Below the pieces are notes generated by a model. The model was not told the DNA's origin and searched no databases. It was given only the letters and a program-made list of their open reading frames with translations. Shown in pieces: positions 33,586 to 47,056 of a stretch of 64,000 nt of DNA (position 1 is the stretch's first letter; each line of letters begins with the position of its first letter). Source of the stretch: Eriocheir sinensis (lineage: Eukaryota; Arthropoda; Malacostraca; Decapoda; Varunidae); the NCBI RefSeq assembly GCF_024679095.1, contig NC_066544.1:598781-662780 (forward strand), given 5' to 3'. The translations under genes and the position numbers were made by a program.

Positions 33586-34305
33586 CCGGTATATCCATAA
33601 CTTTAAATCTTAACCGGAAACTTCATATCTCTTCTCTCGCTATATTAGCTTCCTCGAGGTTAAGCGCTCGTATCGTCTCCGCCAGTTCTTCTCCCTCGCA
33701 CAGATGCTGTCTATATATAGGGGCCTTGTCCGCCCTCGTATGGAGTATGCATCTCATGTGTGTGTGTGTGGGGGGGGGGGCTCCGGGGGGGGGCTCCACA
33801 TACACAACTCTCTTGAACAGAGTCAAAGGTTCTTTGCCTCATCAGCTACTCTCCTCTTACTGACAGTCATTAACCTCTTAAATTCCACCGCCATGTTGCC
33901 TCTTTTTCTATCTTCTATAGATATTTTCATGCTGACTGCTCTTCTGAACTTGCTTACTGCATGCCTCCTCCCCTCCCGCGGCCCCGCTGCACACTACTTT
34001 TTACTCTAGCTCATCCCTATAGTGTCTAAATTCCTTATGCATGAGGGTCTTTATTCATTCATTCCCTTCACTGGTAAACTTTAGAACAGCCTTCCTTAGT
34101 CTGTATTTCCTCTTGCCTACAACTTGACCTCTTTCGAGAGAAGCGTTTCGAGACATCTCTCCACCTGAAATTGACCTCTCTTTTGGCCACTCTTTACTAC
34201 TCTGTTTTATAGGAGCAGCGATAAGCGTTTTATTTTTTTTTCCTCACTTCTGTTTCCTTGAGCTGCCTCCTTTACTGTAACAAAATAAATAAGAAATTAA
34301 AATTA
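33586..34305 (+). pseudogene. Jockey-like LINE 3' end, tandem copy 2
   Basis: Repeats the copy-1 segment from an equivalent point: LSIYRGLVRPRMEYASHV at about 33704, then a G-run expansion at 33771-33793 that shifts the frame, then LLNLLTACLLPSRGPAA. It ends near 34305 in an AAATAAATAAG-like tail. Head-to-tail order with near-equal start points suggests unequal exchange or repeated insertion. Confidence 0.72.
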
Positions 34306-35038
34306 ATAAAAAAAGAATTGAGGATTGATTGTAGTTAAGGTCTGATAAAAGCAATTTCATTTGAGATTACAGGAGGACGAGCTTGTAGTGACTGTTTTGA
34401 TTGGATTTTATGTGTGATTAGATTTCTAGGTGCAGCGTGACGTCACCCCATCTTTTCCACACCAGCGTTCCTCACAATTCCCTCCCTGCAGTCCCCTTTT
34501 TCCCCCTGAGGTTTTCGTCTTCTCTTCCAACCCCTTTATATCGCTTATCTCCTCTTGACTTTCTTCAACCGTCTTTTGTTTATTAGGGATGGAAAGTTGA
34601 GAGGATGGGGAAGATGCCAGCAAGATAAAAACAAGTGACCAACGCTCCCACATGTTTTATACCTTTCTGCTGTAACATACTCGTTTGCCTATTTCTTTGG
34701 GTTCTTTTGTTATGGATGTTTTTTTCTTCTTCTTCATCTTACCGCTAGAACTATCATCACCATTTATGCACCACTCTCACTAACACTGCCAGAAGGAAAT
34801 TATTTTTTTAGCTACCTCACCCTCCGAGTTGAGATTCCAGAGGTTTCAATATGAATCTCAAATGTTATAATTAACTATTATTACTTTTAATAATGTTTCA
34901 TGTATAATATTTGATAGTACACCGTTAACTTATCCGTGCACAAAGTAGTAAGATAATTTGGATCAGACACTAAATGATATTTTAATGAGTCCTGTCCCAT
35001 CGCTTTCGTAATCAGAATAATTTTAGCACGAAGGTTTA
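34306..35038. other. Non-coding interval, nothing recognised
   Basis: No ORF of note and no repeat matched elsewhere in the window. Confidence 0.35.
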
Positions 35039-35198
<160 letters not shown>

Positions 35199-35522
35199 TG
35201 TATGGCACTGTTTTGTTTAGAGAGAGAGAGAGAGAGAGAGTGTCCATACACGGTTATATCATAACCAACAACGGCGTCACCAAGAAGTAGCGTCAATAAC
35301 TATAATTCGAGATTTTATTTTTTTTAATCAATTTGTTACGCTTATAGAGCGACAGACCTAGTACATAAAGTATTGTCTATGTACAAGTATTCAATGACAC
35401 GCAGGTCACTCCGTCGTTTGCACAAAGATGCCATACATCAAATCCACCAAAGCCGTGTTAAACTGAGTTGAGGTAACAACATTCACTGAAGGAGAGGTCC
35501 TTAAGAAAAAAACAAAATAAGG

Positions 35523-36090
35523 TTAGCACCCACCAAAGTGTGGGTGTCGTACTAGAATATGGTCCAAATTATTGTTACTGAGAAGAAATTTGCACACGTC
35601 AATTAAGGCTTGTCCCTGAGGCAGCATGTATCTGACCGAGGGACATTCGAAGCAGTAGTGCTGAAGACTGTTGACGTTGGGGCGGTCACACAGCTTACAG
35701 GAGGTGAAGTAAGGGATGTCCCCTGCCTCAGAGACTTTCCACAGAGGTCGGTATCCCAGCCGAAGACGAGCTGAAACGATGTTGTGCCTGCGAATCATGA
35801 GTCCATATCGGCGATACTTCGGAAGGGAGAGACGGCAGTGGTCGTAACGCTGGATCGATATACTCTGCGTGCGCTCAGCGTTCGTGCGATGGAGTGTGGG
35901 GAGAAGAGTGGCTGAGTGTATCATCTGTTTGTAGCAGAGGAGGGAGGTGTAGCATCATCAGGCAGAGGAAGTCCGCAGGCGTTTTTTGCGAGGAGGTCCA
36001 CCGTGTCGTTGGCTGCAATTTCAACATGGGAAGGAATCCACAAAACCTGTATTGTAAGAGAGATATCACGTGCTGCGACCAGCTAAAGCA
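35523..36090 (-). pseudogene. I-type LINE C-terminus: RNase H end plus zinc finger
   Basis: Minus strand. The RNase H tail is VLWIPSHVEIAANDTVDLLA (about 36060-36000). After a frame change the 133-aa frame (35523-35924) has RLRLGYRPLW and a C-terminal zinc cluster, CKLCDRPNVNSLQHYCFECP (CxxC..HxxxxC). It ends naturally at TAA/TAG near 35523. LINEs with both RNase H and this C-terminal finger belong to the I/Nimb group. The 51836-52420 fragment is probably from the same family. Confidence 0.7.
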
Positions 36091-36144
36091 AAATTTGTTG
36101 GACTAAGCTTCGGTGTGTTGGTTGTGGAGATGAAATGGCCTGAA

Positions 36145-36934
36145 GGGCAGACTATGAGGAGAGGAGAGGAGGGGGGGTGGCCCTGTGCTGCCGCTCCGAA
36201 CTCACTCCTTTACACCTTCAGGTCGACACCCCAGGGGGAGTGGAAGCCTTGTGAGTGAGGGTCACACCTACCCGCCATCCTCGCCACACTGCCTCCACCA
36301 TTTACTGTGTGGCATACCACCCTCCCCGCGCGCCCTCTGCACAGATGCTGGTTGACCACATCATCGACACAGCTGATGCGCTTCGAGTGAGATTCCCATC
36401 TGCCAAGTTGGTCATTTGTGGGGATTTTAACCGCCTAGACGTCAGCGACACGATGCACCACCTGAGTCTCACTCAAGTCGTTAACTTCCCCACCCACCAA
36501 CAAGCTACTCTCGACCTCATCATGACTGACCCGAGCTAGCAGTACTCACCCCCCCAGCCTCTCCCCCCCATGGGACGCAGCGGCCACCTGTCAGTCCTGT
36601 GGGAACCGGTTCACACCACCTCACTGCCTCAGTCATCCTCCGCCAGGTCATTCAGGCCCCTGACCGATTCGGCCATCAGACGTTTCGGGCAGTGGATTAC
36701 TCATCATCCCTGGACTGAGGTGACAAATGAGCCAGACGTCAACCACAAATTTGAGCAGTACCAGCACACAATTACCAGCGCCTACCACACCTTCTTCCCC
36801 GTCAAGACATTCCCAATCCATCCATCTGACGCCCCTTGGATCAACCCCACCGTCAAGAGGCTCATCTCGCAGAGAAACAGGGCTCACAACACAGACCCTG
36901 CCCGCTACAGACAGCTCAGGAACAGAGTCATCAG
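36145..36934 (+). pseudogene. L2-like LINE ORF2, part 1 (endonuclease and linker)
   Basis: Endonuclease C-terminal half: STIYCVAYHPPRAPSAQMLV, LVICGDFNRLDVSDT, ATLDLIMTDPS. This is followed by a TAG (36537-36539), RSGHLSVLWEP (GxSGH replacing SDH) and the linker SDAPWINPTVKRLISQRNRA. Code is cut after RNRVIS at 36934 by P-like copy 2 and resumes at 44184 (EIKTVRANYY). A TGA at 36255 region and the TAG show decay. Clade by motif: L2/Daphne-like within the CR1 group, inferred. Confidence 0.78.
36927..36934. repeat. Target-site duplication, left (P copy 2)
   Basis: GTCATCAG immediately before CAAAGAGACTATA; identical to 44176-44183. Confidence 0.85.
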
Positions 36935-37221
36935 CAAAGAGACTATATACGAAGAGATAGTGGTATGTAGTAATTTCTCGGGTGTGCGGAAGTAGCGCCA
37001 TCTATTGCAGCCCACCAAAAACGTCACTTTTCAAGGGTAGCTTTACTATTTTTGAAGTACCTGCCACAGCACCTTATCCAGCCTTCTTTGTTTTTTTCAT
37101 TATTGTAAAATGATTTGCTAATGGGGTAAAGAAAAATATATTTGTTCTTATGTTTTATTAGGTATTATCTACACTATATCAATTTATTATTTTAGGAAAA
37201 ATATGGTGTAGAAAGCATTTG

Positions 37222-37346
<125 letters not shown>

Positions 37347-37427
37347 CAAACATATCCAGTGCTTTAAATACAAGCAAAGCATACAGCATTTTATGCATGC
37401 TAGAATATTATAATGCCTTTGCAACTG

Positions 37428-37575
37428 TGGTAACCCGGATGTCACACTGGTCCTGTGTCCCAGGTTAATGGGTTCCCTAACACCACAGGCTCAAGGGCCA
37501 ATGGTACGGAGATGAGCACCGAGGCCACACGCTGCTACAGTGTATGCCCCCAACCGTACCTTTGCCTTTTGCAAT
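37428..37575 (+). repeat. SINE 3' fragment (P copy 2)
   Basis: Headless body of the tRNA-derived SINE family (see 48219-48535), containing CACTGGTCCTGTGTCCCAGG and GAGATGAGCACCGAGGCCAC. It is equivalent to 12585-12722 in copy 1. Confidence 0.8.
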
Positions 37576-38579
37576 ATGCTCTTAGCTAAGTAAAAATATA
37601 CTAACTGTACAAGTGCCAGATAATGGCAAGTATTTCATACTGCTTGACATTGCAGAGAACAAAAGCTTCTAAGCATTACAACTGAAATAAACAATGGGAG
37701 ACACTCAAAGCTTGTTAACTGAACATGACCCGATATATAACAGCAAAACCAACAATGGTGCGTTATATACAATAAAAACTGTATAAAAATGTTGCAAGGC
37801 ACATCAATATAAGAGCAAAGCATCATAAAACATGCTGAAATACATGATGGAGGACATCAAGAAGGTAACACATGAGTTGTCTTAAATAAAATGCAATAAC
37901 TTGGTGGTCGTGGGAGACAGCCGAGCCTGGAGGTGAAAATGGGGTGTAGGACACGGTATGATATCACAAGCTCTGACCATGGTGTCATGGTCATGAAGAT
38001 ATTAAGCTCAGTAGGCACAACTATGCAGCAGAGGCACATATGATAAAAGCAAATGAGACAAAATAAGGCAACTCATAGTGAAATAAAATATCAGGAAAGT
38101 TATGCTGCAGCATGTGACACACCATATTACAGGGCAGAGAGTGATATGTATTTCATAGGCTACATCAGTAAACATGTAGCATTTATTGCAGGAAGCACAC
38201 ATTAAAGTTGGATGTAATAAAATCATTTGATATGAAACTCCTTGAACTGGCCAATCAAACAAACCTCTCTCTGTCCACCCCACCCCCCTCAAAAAAGCAT
38301 TATTTTTCTAAAGGTTTATGAGGCATTAGTCAAGAATATCAACTGCCATTACATTTTGTCAAAAAAAATCATACCTATGTGATTATGTATATCATATAAA
38401 TCAGAAAAAAACATTGCATGCTGTAATACAAACAAAATTACTCCTGGAAGCCGCATTAATGATGCCAGACATGTGATGATAGACACTTAGTGTGATGAAA
38501 TTACATGCTGAATTTCACATCATGAAACCAAGCCAAGTGTCACTGCAGCACATTATTAGGTAAGGCAGACATCAAAAGC

Positions 38580-39005
38580 TTGTTACCTGAACAAGATTAA
38601 ACATAACAGGCAAAATCCACAATAAAGCATTGCCTACTGTTGGGTAGGGAAGAGAACAAATGCTTCCAACCATTACACCTGAAATAAACAATGGCAGATA
38701 TTCAAAGCTTGTGAGCTGAACAAGATCTGATTTATAACAGGCAAAACCAACAATGGTGCATTGCATGCGATATCTGGCAGGGGATTCCTTGCATTACAAC
38801 TGGAAAGTGGCAGACACCTAAAACTTGTTAACTGAACAAGATCTGATTTATAACAGGCAAAACCAACACTGGTGCATTACATGTGATATCTGGCAGGGGA
38901 AATAAATGATTCCTTGCATTACAACTGGAAAGTGGCAGACACCCAAAGGTTGTTAATTGAACAAGATCTGATTTATAACAGGCAAGACCAACAATGGTGC
39001 ATTAC
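38580..39005. repeat. Imperfect tandem repeat (P copy 2)
   Basis: Mirror of 11062-11500: units with GATTTATAACAGGCAAAACC and AACAATGGTGCATT recur about every 110-130 bp. Confidence 0.8.
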
Positions 39006-39487
39006 TTGCAATATTTGGCAAAGTATATGGAAAACATTTCTTGGCGTAACAAGAGTAATACTAAATAATGGCAAATCCCATGAAGTATCTCTTCTTTTGA
39101 CAAAGCCTGTGCTCTTTGCTGCAGGGCTGTCAGAGTCTGTTTGCTCCAGCCAACATTTACTGAAATACCCCTGAGTCATGAGTGAAGTGTTGAAACTGAA
39201 GGCAAGTGAAATACTGTGCTTATAAATCTATTAGCATTTGGACTTTGATAGTATAAGGCCAGAGCAAACCTCCTCTCTTGTAACCCATATCTCCTACTAG
39301 GCTTAGATCTTGGCAACTTGCAGCATGTTGAACCTGACCTTAGAAAAAATCCACCCCTATTGGATCTAAAAAATTGCTGGCTCTGGGCAAAAACTGCCCA
39401 GGAGTTGTAACAGCCTGGGCTTTGAGATGCCTTGCCTCCCGGCGCAGACGGCAGACTGTTTTGTGCAGCAATTTTCACTTTTCATGT
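39006..39487 (-). pseudogene. P-transposase-like helix-turn-helix exon (copy 2)
   Basis: Same structure as 10580-11061. ORF 39176-39478 is 100 aa with RRYGLQERRFALALYYQSPN and FISTVFHLPSVSTLHS, then the shared TGA. Here LPSVSTLHS is closer than copy 1 (LSSASTLHS) to the expected LPxxSTLxxW form. Conservation of frame between two independently inserted copies suggests that this exon was under constraint before inactivation, or that the copies are young. Confidence 0.6.
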
Positions 39488-39731
39488 CTGAAAATACATG
39501 CAGAAATATTTAATCACAATTCTAGATAATAAAATATGTGCATGTAATTGCATTATTTTCAGTGCTATAAGGACAGTGAATCTAAGCATTGACATTATGT
39601 CTGCACACCAGCTTCGATGGAAGGCTTCACTTAGATTGCCTGACAAGAGTAATATTTTCAGGAGATGGGGGAGAGGATACAACTGGAGACTCTTGACAGA
39701 TATAATGTCAAGATCTACAAGCACCCATTTT

Positions 39732-39898
<167 letters not shown>

Positions 39899-40072
39899 AT
39901 GTTCAGTCCATACCAAAACATTTGTCAATGTGTTGCCACATTAAAAATCTAAAAATTCCCTGTTTTTGCAATGTTAGTCATACCTAAGTCCTGCTAAACC
40001 ATCGAAGTGAATCAAGAATGAGTTCCGGGGGCAGCAGGAGCCAATACTAAATGGCACCACTATAAGAAAAAT

Positions 40073-40165
40073 TGCCTGCATCATGACGGGCCTGGGCCGA
40101 CCGCCAGGCCCCTGAAGAAAACCTACCGGCGCTAGAGGCGGGTGGGGAAAAAAAAAAAAGGATCA
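40073..40165 (+). repeat. SINE-like segment (P copy 2)
   Basis: Equivalent to 10035-10142: GGGCCTGGGCCGACCGCCAG and CCTACCGGCGC, then an A-run. Next to it a 40-bp unit containing GGACAAAGGTTTGTTAGT is duplicated (about 40177-40258); copy 1 has a single unit. Confidence 0.5.
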
Positions 40166-42654
40166 CATCAGAAGAATGGACAAAGGTTTGTTAGTGGCAC
40201 TTCAAGGTTATGCTACCTCAAGAGTGGACAAAGGTTTGTTAGTAGCACTTCAAGGTTATGCTACCTCTTCAAAGATTGGCCAGTCATGGTTTAAAGTGGA
40301 ACAGGATAAACAAGAAATAGGCAGGTATCTGTGGACACTACTGTTGCTATCAATTGCCAGCCAATGGCAAAATTTGAACCTATGCTATCAAAAACATAAG
40401 ACCCATATGCTCATCACTCGACTAGTCGTAATGGTACTGCAGCCATAGAAATATAATAGTTTAAATATATCATTCAAAATGTCAACCTTTTTACATACCT
40501 TTTTTTAAGATATGTAGCCTACTGGTGTTACAGTTAAATATTGTACTCAATTTGTATGCAGAGATGTGAGGTATATTATTAAGCTGTAATGTTTCCAACA
40601 CATTAGTTGTGATTAAAGCAACACGGAATAGTAACTAAAGAGGATAAATTATCACTGAGAACAAGAGGTTCCTTACTATATTGTGGTGAGCTTGATGGCC
40701 GAGTCGAGTTTCCTCCAACCCCATCAAGTCCACACCCTGGTGAGAGGCAATTTTTTTAATCAAAGTGAAAAATGGATGCAAATGGTCACTAAAATTAGTT
40801 ATTATACTTGGTGTCACAAATTCGGGCAAATAATTTAGGGAAGGACTCCCGGACTTGGCATCACTGATGAGGTAAATGATCTCGTGCACTCATTGGGCTA
40901 TAATATATACATTGTTATAATGTGTCTTATTGTCTTGTTACTATATATTACCTACTGATAATGGAAATACATGTCAGGATTAATCATCAAATACAAGGAA
41001 AAAAGAATCATGTACGGAAATTGTGAACTTTTAAGTTCACGTAACAAACAAGGTTTATTATACACAAAAAGGTTGGATACTTCAGATGTAAAATATTTTT
41101 GGATATAACATCACCCCCTTCCTCCATATTGGTTCTTTAAAGCAAGGGTTGACTACAGCTGATTATTATTTGCGGCAGGTTTAATGACACTTTTTTTAGT
41201 GCAAAGCATCTGGAAATCAATGATCATTATGGAATACTTCTCATGAGTAGCTACTAAAACTTAACAACCAAGAGGGATGCACAATCATACTATAAAGGAT
41301 AGATATATTATAAAACATAGCCACATTGGTGGATCCAAGGGGGGGGCCCAGGGGACCCGGGCCCCCCCCATAGTCCTGAGTGATACAGGAAAACTAGCTC
41401 AAAAGCGCGCTGCGGCTAAAACAATGCTTTGGCACAAAGTCCAGGCCGTTATACCCATTGATTTAGGTCAGTCCACCAGTTTTTCAAGACCAGCTTCCAT
41501 CCGCAAAAAGTCTGACGTCCCCCCCCTAAACTCATTTCCTGGATCTGCACCCAAACATAACATGGTTCAGCGATAAAAAAAAAAAAAGACAATCAATATC
41601 CAATCATTTCGGGATACACAAATCAGCATCCATATGAAGGAATTCTACAACTTAAAAGTGATATTGAGCAGGGCATGTGTTAAGTGACTTGCACAATCTA
41701 TTTTGTGATGTCATAATTAGATTAATAACACAACAATCAACAAACACTAGATGAAGTATTCATACCAAAATCAGTACATGGAGCTGGTGCACTACAATGG
41801 GGAGCACATTCCTGCAGCCTATATAGCAAAAGGGTTGGATGCTGCCATGTACTTCAGGGGGTGGCTAAATGTCTTCACCCTTGGCCTCTTTCTTGGACTC
41901 TCCCCTTCAGCTGCCACATTCTCTTGGATGATATCGAAAGTGTTCGGATCTGTTGGGATGTGGTTGTATTAGATGTGGAATAACATACGACAGTGGAACA
42001 TGGAAAGAAAGAGTATGTCCACACGGTAAAATACAGAGATGAGGATTGCACTGCATTAGTTAAGTGATTACAAGATGTAAATTGAAATTCTTTGGATACT
42101 GAAAGGATGTACGGGGACAACTGGGTGAGAATGGAGAGAGATGCAGATTTTGATGTTATATAGCTAGTTACATCAATGAAGACTTAGGACATACACATTC
42201 AGAAAGACCACAATTTTGGCTGCTAGACGGAAAAGCACTAGATGTCAAAGTGCCAGGACATTGAAGGAATTAATAAGAAAGGCAATAATAATTAATGAGT
42301 ATAAATATATTTCTGATATTTTTGTTTATCTTAATACTATTATCAGAATTTTCAAACACTATGAATATAATAAATAAATATTGATAAATTAATGAAAATA
42401 AATACATTAATTGTACTAATACTACCACTAACAATATTAACAGCACTGCACCTAAGAGACTGAGCAATAAACTGAGTCTGAAATATAACCATAATTGAAC
42501 TGTCTCTATCTGAGTGTTATGTGAAGCTTGCTCCATGCACTGTGATAGGAATGGCATAGATGCATGCAGGTTGCTGAGATACTTACAGTCACCAGCCACT
42601 TGTAGATATGGCACCAAAATGTGTTGGAAGCATTGGCGGCCAACTTCTATTTAT

Positions 42655-43200
42655 TTAATTATTATTTTCTTTAAACAAAGGAGACAGCTCAAGGGCAAGA
42701 AAGCGTACTAGAAAAAAAAGCCCCACTACTCACCACTCCCAAACAGACAAAAGTAGAGTCTTGATACACTCTTCTTGAAGGTCAAGTTATAAGCAGGAGT
42801 AAATGCAGACGAAGGAAGGCTGCTCCAGAGTTTATCAGTGTAAGGGATGAAAGAGATAAGATAGAATATGCAGTAATTGACTTAAATTAGAAAAGTATAG
42901 ATTTAGGAGGGATATGGGCAGGCATTGGTTTAGTAATAGGGTGGTGGGGGAATGGAATAGACTCAGCAATCACATAATGAGTGCAGGGACGATAGTTTGT
43001 TTTAGGAGTAGACTGGATAGCTACATGGACGAGGCTGACAGGTGGTAGTGGGGAGGAATCTGGAGCTGCCGTGTGTAGGCCATTCGGCCTCTTGCAGTCT
43101 CCCCATGTTCATGTGTTTAAATCAAGTGCAGCGGCCAGCGGGGCCGCGGGAGGAGGGGAGGCATGCAGTTAGCAAGTTCAGAAGAGCAGTCAGCGTGAAA
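42655..43200 (+). repeat. Nested LINE tails in P copy 2
   Basis: Counterpart of 6225-6770: a CR1 3' segment (about 42880-43125, with RHWFSNRVVGEWNR-type code and the GGCCATTCGGCC block) sits inside a Jockey-like LINE tail. The same junctions as in copy 1 prove that the nest was present in their common ancestor. Confidence 0.65.
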
Positions 43201-43245
43201 ATTATTAGAATTTCCACATTATCATTATTTATATATATCACTTAC

Positions 43246-43320
43246 CCCCGGCTGGCATCCTTCCGTAATAAATGTAGCTTCACACCAGGCTGTGTCCTCT
43301 TTATCACCACAAAGGGACAT
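43246..43320 (-). pseudogene. THAP-like first exon (P copy 2)
   Basis: Counterpart of 6100-6173 with the same frame change and the same GGGGTAAG donor. It encodes RTQPGVKLHLLRKDASR. Sharing of the defect between independent insertions means that it was already present in the source element. Confidence 0.5.
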
Positions 43321-43749
43321 GATTTGAGGCTCCGGCTGGTAAACGTGGCGGCCGCGGCGGTGTTATGATTTTTGAAGGAGGCAGCGTTGCAATCGGAGCA
43401 GAGAAAGATATTGCTGCGAATAGCGGTATAATAAACAGTATAAGTTAGACCGAGATAATTATATTCACCCACTCTTTCCCCCTACAAACCAATGATTCAA
43501 TGTAAATCATTACTGATGGAAGTCAGCGTGCGTGCTAAAACAATGAGTTTGAAAGAAAAGCATGATCACATAGTTTTTAAAGAACAGCAGTAGGGCTACA
43601 ACCTTGGTTCATTCCAGTATGTATACAGAAAGGTTAAACACATAAAACACATCTAACCACTGGTAGCCTCCCACAAATGCAGAGAAAGTAATATAATTGC
43701 GGTACAATAATAGCATTACTCATGACATGCAGTCAGGCTATATCTACCT

Positions 43750-43910
<161 letters not shown>

Positions 43911-44175
43911 CCTACTGTTCATTTAAATGTTTATCTCTCTATATTTTTTTTATTTTATTTAAAATGGGAAATAACCAGACTGAAGAAAAAAGTAGCAACA
44001 TTTACTGCTTGATCCCATGTAGCAACACTGCTGATGGGTACTGGGGGTTGGGGGTGGGTGTCTGGGCGCCTGAATGTAAACAACGCTGCACCTGCGCCAT
44101 CTGTTGCAACCGACATACACCACCACTCGCCCACGGTCTCCCATAGAGGCCCCCTCTCCTGTTCTAGTCTCCTTG

Positions 44176-44183
44176 GTCATCAG
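44176..44183. repeat. Target-site duplication, right (P copy 2)
   Basis: GTCATCAG, identical to 36927-36934. The L2-like LINE frame resumes through it. Confidence 0.85.
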
Positions 44184-45885
44184 GGAGATCAAAACTGTCA
44201 GAGCAAACTATTATCCAGATAAAATACACCATCTTAAACAGGCCAACAACAGACAGTGGTATCACAATGTCAGGTCTCTTTGTGGACTCGGCAAACACTC
44301 ACCCTCCTTCCCTTGCACTTCACATTTATCACCTGACCGAGCGGCCGAGGAGATAAATACCCATTTCGCGGGTATCTGTCAAAGCCTCCCTAAACTTGAT
44401 CTCACCGCCCTCCCCACATACCTACCATCCCCCTCCCACCCCCTTCCGTCCAGGAGGTTGATGTTTTCAATAAATTAAAGAAATTAATGACTCACAGAGC
44501 TACCACGCCCACTGACCTCCCAATCAAAATCTATAAGGAATTTGCCCCTAAAATTGCCATCCCCATTTGCTCCATAATAAATGCTTCACTTGAACAAAAC
44601 ACTTGCCCAAGCGACTGGAAAACGTCCTATGTCACTCCCATCCCCAAAACTTCCAGCCCTCAGTCCCTTAATGACCTAAGGCCAATCGCCATCACGTCCA
44701 TTCCCAGACTCATTTGTGAAGATTTTATTTTTAACTGGGCTTATTAGTAACCTCATAGACATCCAACAATTTGGCAACATGAAGCATTCCTCCACCACTC
44801 ATTGCCTGGTCAGCTTTCTAGATTTCATACACAGCCACCTGGACAAACGAGACACCTCCCTTGCCCTTGCTTTTGTCGACTTCAGGAAAGCATTTGACCT
44901 TGTAGACCACACTGTTGTCATTACTAAGGCCATTGAGCTGGGGCTTCACCGTAATATTGTATTGTGGCTGACTGATTTCCTCAGCGCACGCCAGCAAATA
45001 GTTCGCTCACAGGGCTCTGTCTCCCCTCCTTTTGAGCTGACGTGTGGCGTCCCGCAAGGCACTAAAATGGGTCCGCTTTGCTTCTTGGTGCTCATTAACA
45101 ACGCCCTCATGGACACACCGCATCGCTGGAAATATGTTGACGACAGCACCTTGGGCGTCCCCGTCAACAACAGGGCTCCTGACTATGCACCTCTTCAAGC
45201 GTCTCTCGACAACCTTCAGGCATGGACGGTGGACATTAGTGCCACTATCAACCACACCAAGACCATGGTGATGCACGTTTGCACGTCCAAAAGAGATGTG
45301 CCACCTCCGCTGCTGTCAATTGGCTCACACCACCTCCAGGTTGTCCAGTCCACCAAACTACTCGGCATCACTGTGGACTACCAGCTCAACTGGAAGCTCC
45401 ACGTCTCCAACACCGTCAGAGCAGCCTCCTACAAGCTGTACATACTGCGTAGACTCAGGACGCTGGGGGCACCGGCTGCTGAGCTGTGCAGTATTTACAC
45501 ATCATTCATACTGCCAAAACTCATGTATGCCTCCCCGGCGTGGTCATCGTCCCTTACCCTCACCCAACAACAACAGCTTGAGAGGGTTCAAAAGAGGGAA
45601 TTCAGGGTCATTTTAGGCCCTGACTACCACGCCTACGACAATGCCCTGACCACCCTGAGTCTCCCGAGGCTCTCTGACAGGCACCAGGACGCCCTCAGTA
45701 AATTCGGCGTCTCCCTGCTTCGCCATCCTCGCCACCGCCACCTCCTGCCACCCGACGCGGCTCGCCCCACCCGCTTCACCAGACACCACAACAAACTCAC
45801 CACCTTCAGAGCGCCGCGAACTGACCGTTACAAACGAAGCGCAGTACCAGCGATAGTGCAGATTATAAACAATGCCCAGCAGTGA
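44184..45885 (+). pseudogene. L2-like LINE ORF2, part 2 (reverse transcriptase)
   Basis: Continues part 1: EIKTVRANYYPDKIHHLKQA, a frame change near 44457, DLPIKIYKEFAPKIAIPICS, PIPKTSSPQSLNDLRPIAIT and FVDFRKAFDLVDHTVV (motif A). Then CGVPQGTKMGPLCFLVLIN (motif B) and KYVDDSTLG (motif C, catalytic YVDD intact). The thumb and C-terminus follow, with YASPAWSSSLTLTQQQQLER and RYKRSAVPAIVQIINNAQQ before the stop. The 389-aa frame 44716-45885 is uninterrupted. Frame changes near 44457 and 44735 break the upstream RT. The 3' UTR reaches 46175. Confidence 0.85.
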
Positions 45886-46115
45886 TAGTCAAACCCAAAG
45901 GGCCGCGGTGCAGATTAACACCTCACCGCCACCCTCTAAGTGCTCCCTTAACACCACCCTCCCTTTCCCTTTTGTCTCTATTTTTAGCTCTCCTAAACCA
46001 CCTCCAACCCTCCCCCCCCCCCCTCCCCTTCTAGTGTAGCCTATTTAGTATTAGAGTTTATTATTTTTTTAATTTGTATATTTTCAGCCTAACGGCTGCC
46101 ATACATTGATAAACC

Positions 46116-46175
<60 letters not shown>
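45886..46175 (+). repeat. L2-like LINE 3' UTR with (ATT)n tail
   Basis: C-rich UTR, then GATAAACCT and about 19 ATT units (46117-46174). A TAA/ATT-repeat 3' end is usual for this LINE group and marks the element's 3' terminus. Confidence 0.8.
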
Positions 46176-47056
46176 ATCACTAAGCCGTTCAGTCGTCATT
46201 GACAGAGGAGAGTGACAGCCAGCAAGAGTCCCTGTAACTCGCAGTATATAGAGCTGGGCCCAGATTCACTAACGCCTCGCAGATACGACAATCTTAAGTG
46301 GATCCAATATGGCGGAAATAAGAATGTCGTATCTTGCGATTCCCAAAAAAATCTAAAGTCCGCCATGTTTAGATTTTCCTGCCTTAACGCTGTTTCACAC
46401 TCCCGCCGACAGACGGCGTAGTGTGATGTTGACATATTTCGTTCAACCAATGGCAGCGCTCGATACATACGTACTCTAGAGACAGTAGCCAATCACAGGA
46501 AGCTCAACACCAGTGCAGCATGTGGCCCGTGACAGAGGCAGACGATGTTGTCTGCCCCACCGGGAGTACGGAGATGAAGTGAGGAAGTTCAGGTAAGCCA
46601 ATTACTTGTCATGTGGAGAGTCAGCTTGGTATATTGTTGCTAAAACGTGCTAGTGAGTGAAACATTTTTGTTAACCTGCATGAAGGTATCCTTTAGGTAA
46701 CGTTATAAACGTGCCTTTCTGTCAGTTTTTAGACATAACTTTGTCCTCCAAGTTGTCCATGATCAGTCTCATTACCCTGTTTTGACCTCCTCTGTAGGTA
46801 AAAGTGTAATATACTTGCATGCACCAAGTTATCTCACCATGGAGAGGGGAAGGCATATGGGTGCACACACGCTTCAGTACGTGGTGTCATTTCAGTATTT
46901 TCAAAGAGGTGAGGCCATTTACTGAGCAGCAGAGCTTAGCAAACATATCAGTCATTAAGATTTGCCACCAGGGCACTGCCCAGCAATGTGGCTAGGATTA
47001 GGAGTGGAGCTCAGACATTGTCAGCTGCTCAGATATTGGGAAGTAGATAAAATGGC

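Noticed and set aside
41277..41576. 99-aa ORF in P copy 2 with GGSKGGAQGTRAPP
   Set aside because: It reads across a G/C-run-rich segment that is broken in copy 1 (about 7860-8140); more likely a small MITE-like repeat than a gene.
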